The notes beneath the pieces were generated by a model. That model did no database searches, was not told the DNA's origin, and saw nothing but the letters and a program-made list of their open reading frames with translations. A stretch of 64,000 nt of DNA from Collinsella sp. MSK.8.10 (GTDB lineage Bacteria; Actinomycetota; Coriobacteriia; Coriobacteriales; Coriobacteriaceae). Each line of letters opens with the position of its first letter. The stretch's first letter is position 1. The position numbers were made by a program, and so were the translations under genes. Of the stretch, positions 52,885 to 63,081 are shown in pieces. Location: the NCBI RefSeq assembly GCF_019041915.1, contig NZ_JAHPYF010000001.1, positions 186,001 to 250,000 on the forward strand. The letters are read 5' to 3'.

Positions 52885-55437
52885 ATGTTTACTCCGCTTA
52901 TCACTCATGATTCTGACGGCACTGCATTGGCGGCACCCGTTGATGCCGCACGTCGCAACGGTGCCACGTACAAGACGCGCACGATCGACGACCTGCGCAT
53001 TAAGGACGATCGCCTGCGTGCGGCCATCGAGGGCACGGGACACCTGCTGTTCGACGGCGGCATGGGCACCATGTTGCAAGCGGCCGGCATGAAGGCGGGC
53101 GCCCTGCCCGAGCTGCTCAACTTTGAGGAGCCCCAGGTTATCACCGATATCCAACGTCAATATGTCGAGGCCGGCTGCGATGTGATCACCGCCAACACCT
53201 TTGGCGCCAATGCCCACAAGCTCGACGGTGCCGCCACCGTGGCAGACGTCTTTGCCGCGGCCGTCACCTGCGCCCGCGAGGCCGGCGCCCGCTACGTCGC
53301 CGGCGATATCGGCCCCATCGGCGCGCTGCTTCGTCCCTTAGGCACCCTCAGCTTTGACGAGGCCTACGACCTCTTTGCCGAGGAGGTGCGCGCCGGCGTC
53401 ACCGCGGGTGTGGACCTCTTTATTATCGAGACCATGACCGACCTGGCCGAGATCAAGGCGGCGGTCCTCGCCTGCCGCGAGAACTCCGACCTGCCCGTCT
53501 TTGCCACCATGACCTTTGAGGAAGACGGTCGCACCTTCCTGGGAACGAGCCCCGAGGTCGCCGCCATCACGCTCGACGCCATCGGCACCGACGTTTTGGG
53601 CATCAACTGCAGCCAGGGACCGGCCGAGCTCCGAGGACTCGCCGCGCGCATGCTCACCGTTACCGACAAACCCGTTATGGTGCAGGCCAATGCGGGACTC
53701 CCCCATGTGGACGACGACGGCAACACCGTCTTTGATATCCAGGCACCCGAGTACGCCGAGGCCGTCGCCGGCATGATCGCCGACGGCGTGAGCGTCGTGG
53801 GCGGCTGCTGCGGCACCACGCCGGCGCACATGGCAGCGCTGCGCACGCTTATCGATAACCACACGCCCAGTCCGCACCACCGCAAGCCCAGCATGTCGGT
53901 CACGAGCGCCCAGACCGTGGTGGACCTCCCCTGCGATGGCCACAAAATCGCCGTCATCGGCGAGTGCATCAACCCCACCGGCAAAAAGCGCCTGCAGCAG
54001 GCCCTGCGCGACGGCGATCTGGACTACGTGGTGAGCCAGGGCATCAGCCAGCAGGAGCAGGGCGCCGACATCCTGGACGTCAACGTGGGCCTGCCCGAGA
54101 TCGACGAGGTCAAGATTATCCAACAGGCGACCGAACAGCTCCAGGGTTCCACGCTCCTGCCGCTGCAGATCGACTCCACCGATCCTGCGGCCGTCGAGGC
54201 CGCCGTGCGCCGCTACGCCGGCAAGCCCATCATCAACTCGGTCAATGGCAAGCAGCAGATCATGGATGAGATCTTTCCGCTGGTCGCCCACTACGGCACC
54301 AACGTTGTCGGCCTTACGCTCGACGAAGGCGGCATCCCCGATACCGCCGAGGCTCGCTTCGCCATCGCCGAGCGCATCGTGGCCGAGGCTGCCCGCTACG
54401 GCATCGGACCGGATCGCATCCTCATTGACTGCCTGGTCATGACCGCCTCGACCAATCAACGCCAGGCCGAGCAGATCCTGCGCGCCATGTCCCTGTGCAA
54501 GGAGCGTCTGGGCGTCAAATGCGCGCTCGGCGTGTCGAACATCAGCTTTGGCCTGCCTGCCCGCCCGCTGCTGGGCTCGGTCTTTTTGGCCGCCGCCTTC
54601 GGCGCGGGCCTGGACGCCCCCATCATGAACCCGGGTTCCAAGCGCTTTATGGATACCGTCTACAGCTATCGCGTCCTGAGCGTTGAGGACGAGGGCTCGA
54701 CCGGATACATCGAGCGCTATGCCGGCTGGACCGATCCGTACAAGATCGCCGCCAACCCGGCAGCAGCTCAGGCCGCATCGAGTGATGCCGCGCCTGCCGC
54801 GGGCACCGCCGACGGCGACGACGACCCGATTCGTCGAATGGTCGTCTCGGGCCGCAAAGGCGAGATCGCGACCGAGACTGAGCGCCTGCTGGCCGACCAC
54901 GACGCTATGGACCTCATCAACAATCACTTTATCCCCGCCCTCGACGAGGTTGGCGTCCTCTTTGACCAGGGCAAGTTCTTCTTGCCGCAGCTTATGGCTT
55001 CGGCCGAGGCCGCACGCGTGGGCTTCGACACCATCAAGCGCCTAATGCCCGCCGGCGAGATCGCCGACAAGGGCAAGATCTGCGTGGCCACCGTCAAGGG
55101 CGACATCCACGATATTGGCAAGAACATCGTCAAGATGCTGCTCGATAACTACGGCTACACCGTCTTTGACCTAGGCCGCGACGTCGACCCGCAAGAGGTG
55201 CTCAAGACCGTGCAGGAGCGTGACATTAAGCTCGTCGGCCTCTCGGCGCTTATGACTACCACGGTCGTCGCCATGGAGGAGACCATCAAGCTGCTTCATG
55301 CCGAGGTGCCGGGCGTCAAAATCATCGTAGGCGGCGCCGTGCTCACCCCCGAATACGCCAAGCAGATCGGCGCGGACTACTACGCCAAGGACGCCGCCGA
55401 AAGCGCTCGTATCGCCGAAGAGGTCTTTGGGCAGTAA
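52885..55437 (+). CDS. metH: Cobalamin-dependent methionine synthase without activation domain
   Basis: This is an 850-residue protein. The homocysteine domain spans about 45-330, with zinc ligands in GINCSQGP and GGCCGTTP. The pterin-binding domain spans about 350-600 (GECINPTGKKRLQQAL, LPLQIDSTD). The B12 cap spans about 645-725 and the B12 domain about 730-850, with DIHDIGKNIV carrying the cobalt-ligand His. E. coli MetH is about 1227 residues; the missing C-terminal part is the adjacent gene. It forms one operon with metF. Confidence 0.93.
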   Translation: MFTPLITHDSDGTALAAPVDAARRNGATYKTRTIDDLRIKDDRLRAAIEGTGHLLFDGGMGTMLQAAGMKAGALPELLNFEEPQVITDIQRQYVEAGCDVITANTFGANAHKLDGAATVADVFAAAVTCAREAGARYVAGDIGPIGALLRPLGTLSFDEAYDLFAEEVRAGVTAGVDLFIIETMTDLAEIKAAVLACRENSDLPVFATMTFEEDGRTFLGTSPEVAAITLDAIGTDVLGINCSQGPAELRGLAARMLTVTDKPVMVQANAGLPHVDDDGNTVFDIQAPEYAEAVAGMIADGVSVVGGCCGTTPAHMAALRTLIDNHTPSPHHRKPSMSVTSAQTVVDLPCDGHKIAVIGECINPTGKKRLQQALRDGDLDYVVSQGISQQEQGADILDVNVGLPEIDEVKIIQQATEQLQGSTLLPLQIDSTDPAAVEAAVRRYAGKPIINSVNGKQQIMDEIFPLVAHYGTNVVGLTLDEGGIPDTAEARFAIAERIVAEAARYGIGPDRILIDCLVMTASTNQRQAEQILRAMSLCKERLGVKCALGVSNISFGLPARPLLGSVFLAAAFGAGLDAPIMNPGSKRFMDTVYSYRVLSVEDEGSTGYIERYAGWTDPYKIAANPAAAQAASSDAAPAAGTADGDDDPIRRMVVSGRKGEIATETERLLADHDAMDLINNHFIPALDEVGVLFDQGKFFLPQLMASAEAARVGFDTIKRLMPAGEIADKGKICVATVKGDIHDIGKNIVKMLLDNYGYTVFDLGRDVDPQEVLKTVQERDIKLVGLSALMTTTVVAMEETIKLLHAEVPGVKIIVGGAVLTPEYAKQIGADYYAKDAAESARIAEEVFGQ

Positions 55438-55462
55438 CACAACGGAAACAACCGAGCACCAA

Positions 55463-55500
55463 AACGTGCCGCATGCGCCACTTGGCACGTGCGGCACGTT
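55463..55500. terminator. Inverted repeat after metH
   Basis: AACGTGCCGCA and TGCGGCACGTT are perfect arms around a 16-base spacer that itself contains GCCACTTGGC. No T-run follows, so it could be a terminator or a regulator site for the next gene. Confidence 0.45.
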
Positions 55501-55545
55501 AGAATAGATAAGACTATGCTCGTTTTGGCAGATAGGAGCGCAAGG

Positions 55546-56910
55546 ATGGCGATCACGCCCGCAGAAATCGCGGAAACCCGCGGCATGGTTGAGGAACAGA
55601 ACCTCGACATCAGGACCATCACCATGGGTGTTTCGCTCATGGGTTGCGGTGACGAGAACCTCGACCGCATGTGCACGAAGATCTACGACCACGTGACGCA
55701 CACGGCTGAGCATCTGGTCGAGACCGCCGAGAACCTCGAGCGCGAGTACGGTATCCCCATCGTCAACAAGCGCGTTTCCGTCACCCCGGTGGCGCAGATC
55801 GCCGCGTGCTGCAAGGATGAGGATCTCACCCCCATCGCGCATGCCCTCGACCGCGCGGCAGAGACCCTCGGCATCGACTACCTGGGCGGCTTCTCCGCAC
55901 TCGTCCAGAAGGGCATCGGCGACGCCGACCGCCGCGTCATCCAGTCCATCCCCCAGGCGCTCGCTACCACCAGCCGCGTCTGCTCCAGCGTCAACGTCGC
56001 CAGCCTGCGCGCCGGCATCAACATGGACGCCGTGCTCATGGCCGCCCAGACCATCATCGATGCCGCCAAGCTCACGGCCGACCAGGATTCCGTCGGCGCC
56101 TCCAAGTTTGTCTGCTTTGCCAACATGGTCGAGGACTCCCCGTTTATGGCGGGCGCCGTCCACGGCGGTGGCGAGGCCGACGCCGTCATCAACGTTGGCG
56201 TCTCGGGCCCCGGCGTTATGGCCGCAGCCCTGGAGACGCTGCCCGATTCCGCATCGATGATGGAGGTCGCCGAAAAGATTAAGCAGACCGCCTTTAAGAT
56301 CACCCGCGCCGGCGAGCTCATGAGCCGCGAGGCCGCCCATCGTCTGGGTGTCGAGAAGGGCATTGTCGACCTGTCGCTGGCTCCCACGCCTGCCATCGGC
56401 GACTCCGTTGCCCGTATCCTCGAGATCATCGGCGTGGGCACCTGCGGTGGCCCCGGCACAACCTGTGCGCTCGCCATGCTCAACGATGCCGTCAAGAAGG
56501 GCGGCGTCATGGCCAGCTCCAGCGTGGGCGGTCTCTCCGGCGCCTTTATCCCCGTGTCCGAGGATGCCGGCATGATCGCCGCCGTCGAGGCCGGTGCGCT
56601 TTCGCTCGAGAAGCTCGAGGCCATGACCTGCGTGTGCTCCGTTGGCCTGGACATGATCGCCATCCCCGGTGACACCCCGGTCGAGACCATCGCCGGCATT
56701 ATCGCCGACGAGATGGCCATCGGCGTCATCAACAACAAGACCACGGCCGTCCGCGTGATTCCTGCTATCGGCAAGGGCGTGGGCGACTGCGTCGAGTACG
56801 GCGGCTTGTTTGGCCGTGCGCCCATCATGCCGGTGAACCCCAACGCCGGCACCGTGCTTGCCCACCGCGGTGGACGCTTCCCGGCGCCGTTGAACTCGCT
56901 GAAGAACTAG
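55546..56910 (+). CDS. UPF0210 (DUF711) family protein
   Basis: In this 454-residue protein the landmarks [45 protein letters not shown] and [11 protein letters not shown] cover the family domain, which shares the glycyl-radical-like barrel fold but is not known to be catalytic. ATG 55546 has AGGAGCG upstream. The usual ACT-domain partner (UPF0237) is not adjacent here. Confidence 0.88.
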   Translation: MAITPAEIAETRGMVEEQNLDIRTITMGVSLMGCGDENLDRMCTKIYDHVTHTAEHLVETAENLEREYGIPIVNKRVSVTPVAQIAACCKDEDLTPIAHALDRAAETLGIDYLGGFSALVQKGIGDADRRVIQSIPQALATTSRVCSSVNVASLRAGINMDAVLMAAQTIIDAAKLTADQDSVGASKFVCFANMVEDSPFMAGAVHGGGEADAVINVGVSGPGVMAAALETLPDSASMMEVAEKIKQTAFKITRAGELMSREAAHRLGVEKGIVDLSLAPTPAIGDSVARILEIIGVGTCGGPGTTCALAMLNDAVKKGGVMASSSVGGLSGAFIPVSEDAGMIAAVEAGALSLEKLEAMTCVCSVGLDMIAIPGDTPVETIAGIIADEMAIGVINNKTTAVRVIPAIGKGVGDCVEYGGLFGRAPIMPVNPNAGTVLAHRGGRFPAPLNSLKN

Positions 56911-56927
56911 CTGAGGGGTTCGGGCGA

Positions 56928-57061
56928 GGAGCCCCGGGGAGGGCAAATATATAAGGTCGCCTGCTCGGACAGTCCTGACTCGCACGGAGAGCACATTAAG
57001 TGCTCTCCGGCTCGTGCGGAACTCGCGATCGACCTTATATATTTGCCCTCCCCGGGGCTCC
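56928..57061. repeat. Palindromic unit with perfect 32-bp arms
   Basis: The arms 56928-56959 and 57030-57061 are exact inverted copies, including GGGCAAATATATAAGGTCG. The 70-base centre holds a further hairpin (GGAGAGCAC / GTGCTCTCC flanked by CTCGCAC / CTCGTGC). It fills most of a gene-free gap of about 320 bases. Confidence 0.75.
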
Positions 57062-57229
57062 CGCACAACGGGACCTCAGTTGGATTCTATCCCGTATGGC
57101 AGTCGCTTCGCTCCTGCCCGCCTTGGTTGTGAGGGCGGTTTGGCGTTGGAACGGTTCTTTTTCTGATATATGCTGGTTGCGGCTCTTCTTTTGGGGGGAG
57201 TCGCTTTTTTGTTGCTAGGAGGTTGGCCC

Positions 57230-58117
57230 GTGGTTGATGGGGATGCTCGCTCTGAGCTTCTTTCTGCTGATTGGAATGGCGAGTGGATGCGTCTGCAAGC
57301 TGATCGGCGGCGGGCTGATGATTCTTTTGAGTGGGATAAAAGGGCTCGGCATTTTCGGCCGTTGGAGACTGCCCCTTATGCTCGGGATTTTATAAAGCTG
57401 TTGGCGCTTGAGCCCGGCGAGTCGGTGCTCGATATGGGGTGCGGGGCTGGGTCGATTGCTATTCCGCTTGCTCAGGCTGGGCATTCCGTGATTGCTGCCG
57501 ACTTCTCTCCTGCCATGTTGGGCACGCTTGATGCTGGCATTGAGTACTATGGGCTCGAGAATCGCATTACACCGCTTGAGCTTGCTTGGGATGATGATTG
57601 GGATTTGGTTGGACCGGTCGCGAAAGCGGTGGATGTTGCCTTTGCCAGTCGGTCGGTTACGACGACCAATCTAAAAGGCGCGCTTGCCAAGCTTGATCGT
57701 ACGGCTCGTCGGCGTTGTGCTGTCACGATGGTCGCCAACTCCAGCCCGCGCTATGATCTGCACCTGATGAACGCCATTGGTGCCTCGGTTACCTGCAGTA
57801 ATGGCTTTGTGTACGCCTTCAACATCCTCATTCAAATGGGCGCCCTGCCGCAGGTTACGTACTTTGAATCGCCTCGTCGCGATACCTTCGATAGCCTTGA
57901 GGCAGGTGTGGCGGACTTTTCTCGCATGCTCGAGCATGGCAACGAGGATAAGATCGACCGTCTGCGCGACTACATCGCCCAGCACATGATCGAGAACCCC
58001 CATGCCGGCGAGCCGGGGTCCAAGGGCGTGCCGCAGGGGCGCTATATGCTCGATCATGTCCGCAAGGTTCGTTGGGCGTTTATTGCATGGGAGCCGGTCT
58101 CTGCGCCCAGCTCATAG
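57230..58117 (+). CDS. Class I SAM-dependent methyltransferase
   Basis: This 295-residue protein has motif I VLDMGCGAGSIAIPLAQ, motif post-I IAADFSPAML and acidic LAWDDDWDL. GTG 57230 was chosen because AGGAGG lies 7 bases before it; a longer frame from 57170 would add a hydrophobic start without a ribosome site. Codon use is more T-rich at third positions than in its neighbours. The substrate is unknown. Confidence 0.75.
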   Translation: MVDGDARSELLSADWNGEWMRLQADRRRADDSFEWDKRARHFRPLETAPYARDFIKLLALEPGESVLDMGCGAGSIAIPLAQAGHSVIAADFSPAMLGTLDAGIEYYGLENRITPLELAWDDDWDLVGPVAKAVDVAFASRSVTTTNLKGALAKLDRTARRRCAVTMVANSSPRYDLHLMNAIGASVTCSNGFVYAFNILIQMGALPQVTYFESPRRDTFDSLEAGVADFSRMLEHGNEDKIDRLRDYIAQHMIENPHAGEPGSKGVPQGRYMLDHVRKVRWAFIAWEPVSAPSS

Positions 58118-58275
58118 CCTGTTCGCAGCCCGCACCGCCCACTCACTCGGCATCCGCATTCTTTTTGAACTGGGCAAACGCGCTCCACACCACGCCGTTC
58201 CTGCGCTATCGTGGGACAGCTCACGTAGATTAAGGCCCCATCGCGGGGCGCCCCATACATAGAAAGCGAGAACCC

Positions 58276-58575
58276 ATGGCACTGACAGGAGCACAGGTCA
58301 AGCAGCTTCGCAGCATGGCCCATCACCTCAACCCCGCCATCATCATCGGCAAGTCCGATGTCAACGAGGGCACCGTCGAGCAGACAGTCGCCTACTTGGA
58401 GAAGCACGAGCTCGTTAAGTGCTCCGTGCTCGATGGCTCCAGCCTTTCCGCCCGCGAAGCCGCCGAAGAGCTCGCTGAGCGCTGTCACGCCGAGGTCGTC
58501 CAGGTCATCGGCCGCAAGTTCTCGCTGTATCGCGAGTCCTCGCGCAAGGACATCGAGAAGATCAAGCTCGTCTAA
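58276..58575 (+). CDS. yhbY: YhbY-type RNA-binding protein
   Basis: This 99-residue single CRS1-YhbY (CRM) domain reads LTGAQVKQLRSMAHHLNPAI, then IIGKSDVNEG and VVQVIGRKFSLYRES with the GxxG-like loop. It associates with pre-50S ribosomal subunits. Confidence 0.93.
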   Translation: MALTGAQVKQLRSMAHHLNPAIIIGKSDVNEGTVEQTVAYLEKHELVKCSVLDGSSLSAREAAEELAERCHAEVVQVIGRKFSLYRESSRKDIEKIKLV

Positions 58576-58633
58576 AACTGACTGGCCATACCGAGTAGTC
58601 TGCGGGCATCCGATTGATTCGGGCGCCCGTTTT

Positions 58634-61633
58634 TTATCGCTCGACCAGCACGCGATTGAGCCGCCCCTCCACCAAGCGCTCATATAGACGCCGCGTCTCG
58701 GGCTCGGGCACGCCATTGACCTGCTCCCTCAGATGGTGCATATGCCCGCTGTACAGCTCGACAATATCGCGCCGCCGGCCCGCCGCACTGTAGACGCGCA
58801 TGGCGCAGCGCACCATATCCTCGCGCGCCGTTTCCTGCCGAAGCCCCGACTCCGCCAGCCAAATCGCCGACTGCAGATCGTTTTCTTCTAGAGCGGCATT
58901 TGCTCCCTTAATCATGCAATCGATGTACTTTGACTGCATAATGCGTCGCATACGCAAAAAGTAGGTGGGATTACAGCCATTGGGAACATACAGCGGTCCG
59001 GCATAAAGTTGCTCAATCTTAAGGCACAGTTCAACTAAATGGGGCCCGCGCGCACCCGTGCGATTTCCCAAAACCTCGCGGCTTATCTGGTCAAACAGCC
59101 GTACATCGGTCTTGACGTAGTCGCCGTTGAGTCCGATGCATTCATTTTGGATGAGCACACACGACTTGCCATCCGGCGTCGGTCCCAAAGCTGACCGCAA
59201 GCGCGATATCGTCGAGTACAGGTTATTGCGGGCGCTATTGAACTCGGCATGGGGCCACAGCTCCATGGCCAGCGTCTCACGATCGACGAGCGCATCCATG
59301 CCCAGCGCAAGCCGCTCGGCAAGCGTCGCCGCCTTCTTGCGGCGCCACATTTTGTCCGTGATGGGAAACCCGTCGCGCTCGGCGCGAAACGCACCAAACA
59401 TGCGAATCTCGATATGGTCGATGGTATCAACGGCTTCAACCTCGCCGGCCTGGAACAGACGCTCGCCCTCCCCTTCCAAATCGTCGCGCAGCGAGTACCG
59501 CGACAGCTCGCGCACGGGAAGCTTCTTGCGTATCCTGGCCGCCGGCTCGCCCAGACAATGCATGGCAAGGCGCGCAAAGAGCCGATACGATGGCTCTAGA
59601 ATCCCCGCGCGATTCATGGACATCCAGGCCGCAAGGTCGCTGTCTCGGCCCGCACAGGCCAAATGCAGCGCCACCATCCAGGCCTCCGCTCCACCAACCT
59701 GCGTCTGGCTTATATCGAGTAGCTCCGCTTCCTCGCGCACCGAAACCATCGAGGTGTTACGCAGATATGCCGCGCGCTCCAGCAGCAATGCGTTATCGCG
59801 CATGTACGCAATCGACTCCTCGGCAAGTTTGAGCACTTGGACCGCACGGAACTTTGCATTAACCGGCCGTCCCTCTGCCAGTGACTGCCAGCCTTCTAGC
59901 AACAGGCCAAACAGCTGAATCTGGTTGTCGCGCATGCGCACGGCAAAACGATCGAGCTCGTTGAACGCCGCATCGTCGGTTACCGGCAAGCCGGAAAGGA
60001 GCCGCCGTGCCGCCAACACCATGCGCACCCAGATGGCCATCGCCCTAAGCCCACGTACGTCGAGCGCCTCCCGCACCACCGTCATCTCGTCGTCGCGCTC
60101 GTCGGTTCCCGCAAACGACCCGTCAAAGAGCTCCACCAGCATGCTATCGGCCCGTATAACAATCCCCGCGATGTCGAGCTCGCAGTCGTAGGCCTTGCTC
60201 GTTTTGAGCTGTTGTAGAACGCCGCCGTCATTTCCCCGCTCGGTCAGACAGCGTTTGACCTCGACATGCGCAGACAACATATCGAGTGCGGTATGGGATG
60301 TCTCGATTTCTGGCACGGCCAGGTTCGTAGGAAGCCCAAGCCCGTTGTCCCCATAGCAAACAGCCGTCAGTGTCTGGGCCACCCTCCATGAAACAGGGTC
60401 TATTTCGCAGGCCGCCCGTTCGCCCCCGCGTTCGACGACCGATGCCATATAGCGAGCGAGCTTTGTATTGGACACGCTGACCGCTGCCAGATATACGCCA
60501 AGCGCTTCGGCAGGCGTTGGCTCTGGAGCCGGATCGTCGGCATCGATCGTGCCCAGCGCCGCTCGGCAGATATCGGCCCCGTGCCCCGTCAGAGCCAGAT
60601 CGACCCCATACTGCCCAGCAAGTTCAAGGACCGCTTCACGGTCCAAAAAGGCGTCCGCCAGGCCCATCGCCGCATCGCATCGGCCCGCCTTAAGCAAAAT
60701 CCGGGCTGCCCTCGGAACAAGTTCGGGGCGAACCTCGGCCACCAACTTACGCAAACGCAAGCGTCCGTTATCCTCCGTGCCCAGACACGTAAAACTCCGC
60801 TCGGCGGGATCAAAGCCAAAGATCGGGTAGTCGCGTACAAAGTAGGACTGATCGACCATCGACAGCCTCACCCCGCAAGCCTCGAGTTCTGCGATATTGC
60901 CCTCGCCCATCAAAACCATGAGACATGCCACGCAAAACAGCGCATTATTGTCGAGCGAAGCCAGGTCGACAAGTGCCGCGCCATATACGTTGACAATCTC
61001 GTTTTCGAGCAGGCCGGCTACGTCACCTTGGCCATACAGACCCGTCTGCAATGCCGAGACGAGCTCGGGCACGCCCTGCGTGAGCTGATAGAAGTCAAGC
61101 GATGTGCTGATCGAAAACGCCGATGCCCACGCCGAATACTCATAGGCATGCACCTTGAGCATCTGCGCATTGATCTTGACCGAATCGCCCAGCCCATGAA
61201 TCAGCTGACGATTTGAAGGACGGCAGGAGATAAAGACCCCTACCCCCATAGCGCGCAGCCCGCGAATCCTGTCGATGAGGTCTTCGGTATCGTGCTGATC
61301 GAGGTTTGGCACATTATCAATCGCGATAAGGGAGTGCGGTTTGTCTTTGAGTTCTTCGGTAACCACCTCGAGCTGCATAAACACCTCGCGCCCAGTGGCG
61401 CGATCGGCCTCGATAATCCGCACGGGGCCTCGCGTCGGGTCGCATTTAACCTCATGGGTGTACTGCAGCAGCACCGAGGTCTTCCCAAACCCGTCGGGCG
61501 CATAAAGAACCACGATGCCGGCCTTTCGGCCCTTGGCGATAAGCTCATTCATCAAGCGTTCGCGTCGCACCATATAGCCTCCGCCCAGCGGCATCAGCTC
61601 GAGCTCGTCTATACTGCTCAAATCGTTTACCAT
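58634..61633 (-). CDS. Large BTAD/AAA transcriptional regulator
   Basis: This is a 999-residue protein. The N-terminal STAND-like ATPase has P-loop VLYAPDGFGKTSVLLQY at about 41-57 and Walker B HSLIAIDNVPNL. A helical repeat middle region (about 280-720) follows. At about 745-840 an OmpR-type winged helix has IEIRMFGAFRAERDGFPI and NLYSTISRLRSALG, and a bacterial transcriptional activation domain (BTAD) reaches the end. The layout resembles SARP/MalT-type activators. It is monocistronic, convergent with yhbY. The ligand is unknown. Confidence 0.8.
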   Translation of the reverse strand: MVNDLSSIDELELMPLGGGYMVRRERLMNELIAKGRKAGIVVLYAPDGFGKTSVLLQYTHEVKCDPTRGPVRIIEADRATGREVFMQLEVVTEELKDKPHSLIAIDNVPNLDQHDTEDLIDRIRGLRAMGVGVFISCRPSNRQLIHGLGDSVKINAQMLKVHAYEYSAWASAFSISTSLDFYQLTQGVPELVSALQTGLYGQGDVAGLLENEIVNVYGAALVDLASLDNNALFCVACLMVLMGEGNIAELEACGVRLSMVDQSYFVRDYPIFGFDPAERSFTCLGTEDNGRLRLRKLVAEVRPELVPRAARILLKAGRCDAAMGLADAFLDREAVLELAGQYGVDLALTGHGADICRAALGTIDADDPAPEPTPAEALGVYLAAVSVSNTKLARYMASVVERGGERAACEIDPVSWRVAQTLTAVCYGDNGLGLPTNLAVPEIETSHTALDMLSAHVEVKRCLTERGNDGGVLQQLKTSKAYDCELDIAGIVIRADSMLVELFDGSFAGTDERDDEMTVVREALDVRGLRAMAIWVRMVLAARRLLSGLPVTDDAAFNELDRFAVRMRDNQIQLFGLLLEGWQSLAEGRPVNAKFRAVQVLKLAEESIAYMRDNALLLERAAYLRNTSMVSVREEAELLDISQTQVGGAEAWMVALHLACAGRDSDLAAWMSMNRAGILEPSYRLFARLAMHCLGEPAARIRKKLPVRELSRYSLRDDLEGEGERLFQAGEVEAVDTIDHIEIRMFGAFRAERDGFPITDKMWRRKKAATLAERLALGMDALVDRETLAMELWPHAEFNSARNNLYSTISRLRSALGPTPDGKSCVLIQNECIGLNGDYVKTDVRLFDQISREVLGNRTGARGPHLVELCLKIEQLYAGPLYVPNGCNPTYFLRMRRIMQSKYIDCMIKGANAALEENDLQSAIWLAESGLRQETAREDMVRCAMRVYSAAGRRRDIVELYSGHMHHLREQVNGVPEPETRRLYERLVEGRLNRVLVER

Positions 61634-62024
61634 GCCCGCTCCTCAACTCGACCGTATGGACACTGTAGCCGCAAGACCATACAAGCCGCGCCATGAATAG
61701 AGCGACCTTGTGTTTTAGGTTGTCTTTTGGTACGCAAGCGGCAAGTTTTTGTACAGCGAGGGCCGATTGTTATTAATCCCCCGACTAATCGGTCTTTAAG
61801 CAGGTAAATGAGCTTGTCAGCTTGTCCCATCTAAGCGGCAGTGTAACGCAGATGAACAAGGTTCAGCTATGTCATTCAACTCGCCTAGCACCCTCTACCG
61901 TCTACGACCTTCTAGTGGCATTTTTGCATAGAATCTGGTATAGAATGAATCAGGCTGTTGGACATCCGGCATTCGTCAAGCTTGCGGCAAGTTTTTGGTC
62001 GAGTGGGCAAAAAGGGATAGCAAA
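61634..62024. other. Intergenic
   Basis: No gene is supported. The stretch is AT-richer and contains the upstream region of the BTAD regulator. Confidence 0.4.
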
Positions 62025-62050
62025 AAGGCCCCCGCAAAGCGGAGGCCTTA
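62025..62050 (-). terminator. nagB terminator
   Basis: On the minus strand AAGGCCTCCGC, a TTT loop and GCGGGGGCCTT are followed by TTTGC, about 30 bases past the gene. Confidence 0.75.
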
Positions 62051-62081
62051 GGCAAGGCTATGTCGAGCTGCAGGATTCGCG

Positions 62082-62810
62082 CTACTCGCAGAGCGAAAGG
62101 GCGGCCTCGTCGGCAACGACAACGCAGTTGGTGTGCAGCTGCAGGATCGAAGCCGGGCACTCGGGCGTAACCGGACCATAGCACATATCGTGCACGGCCT
62201 GAGCCTTGGCCTCGCCGTTGGCGACAACCAGGATCATGCGGGCATACATAATGGTCTGAGTGCCCATGGTGTAGGCCTGACGGGGAACATCATCGATGCT
62301 GTCGAACAGGCGGCTGTTGGCCTGAATGGTGCTCTCGGTGAGGTCGACGCAGTGCGTGCCCTTGGAGAAGTGGTCATCGGGCTCGTTGAAGCCGATGTGG
62401 CCGTTGTTGCCAATGCCGAGCAGCTGCAGATCCGGGTAACCGGCGGCGGCGACGATCTTGTCGTACTCAGAGCAGGCAGCGGCGGCGTCGGGGTTGGAAC
62501 CGTCGGGCACATGCGTGTTGTTCAGGTCGATGTTGATGTGATCGAAGAAGTTCTCACGCATGAAGTAGTGATAGCTCTGGGGATCGTCGTGCGAAAGGCC
62601 GCGATACTCGTCCAGGTTGTAGGTGCTGACCTCGGCAAAGTCGACGTCACCCTTCTTGTACCAAGCAGCGAGCTGCTTGTAGGCACCGATCGGGGTGGAG
62701 CCGGTGGCAAGGCCCAGTACACAGTCGGGCTTGAGGATAACCTGGGCCGAGATGATATTGGCGGCCTTGCGGCTCATATCCTCGTAGTCTTTAGCTTTAA
62801 TGATCTTCAT
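62082..62810 (-). CDS. nagB: Glucosamine-6-phosphate deaminase
   Basis: This 242-residue enzyme converts glucosamine-6-phosphate to fructose-6-phosphate and ammonia. It has LGLATGSTPIGAYKQL (phosphate loop), YNLDEYRGL (catalytic Asp), LLGIGNNGHIGFNEP (His/Asp relay region) and YTMGTQTIMYAR. It is shorter than E. coli NagB (266), consistent with the non-allosteric monomer type. It is near a PTS IIA gene and glmM, an amino-sugar setting. Confidence 0.95.
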   Translation of the reverse strand: MKIIKAKDYEDMSRKAANIISAQVILKPDCVLGLATGSTPIGAYKQLAAWYKKGDVDFAEVSTYNLDEYRGLSHDDPQSYHYFMRENFFDHINIDLNNTHVPDGSNPDAAAACSEYDKIVAAAGYPDLQLLGIGNNGHIGFNEPDDHFSKGTHCVDLTESTIQANSRLFDSIDDVPRQAYTMGTQTIMYARMILVVANGEAKAQAVHDMCYGPVTPECPASILQLHTNCVVVADEAALSLCE

Positions 62811-63008
62811 TACGCGTCCTTTCTCGTACAAGAGAGGCAAGGCTCCCTTACAAGCACTTGCCCGCGGCCCGCGTCGGCCGCAACCAACGTGTGCGGCCAC
62901 CAGGGCGAGGTCGCGTAATGTATGTGTCTCGTGTCTAGCCGCGTCGAGGCCCCTGCCCGTCCACGGTGACCCAAAGCCGTTTAGCTTCGGACGAATCCCA
63001 TCTTGCCA

Positions 63009-63040
63009 CGGAGGGCGTCCTCTTTCAAGGGCGCCCTCCG
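63009..63040 (-). terminator. Hairpin after the PTS IIA gene
   Basis: CGGAGGGCG and CGCCCTCCG arms span a 14-base loop. No T-run is present. Confidence 0.5.
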
Positions 63041-63081
63041 TAAACGTGTTTGAATTGTAGGCTAATGGCCACGTGCACTTG

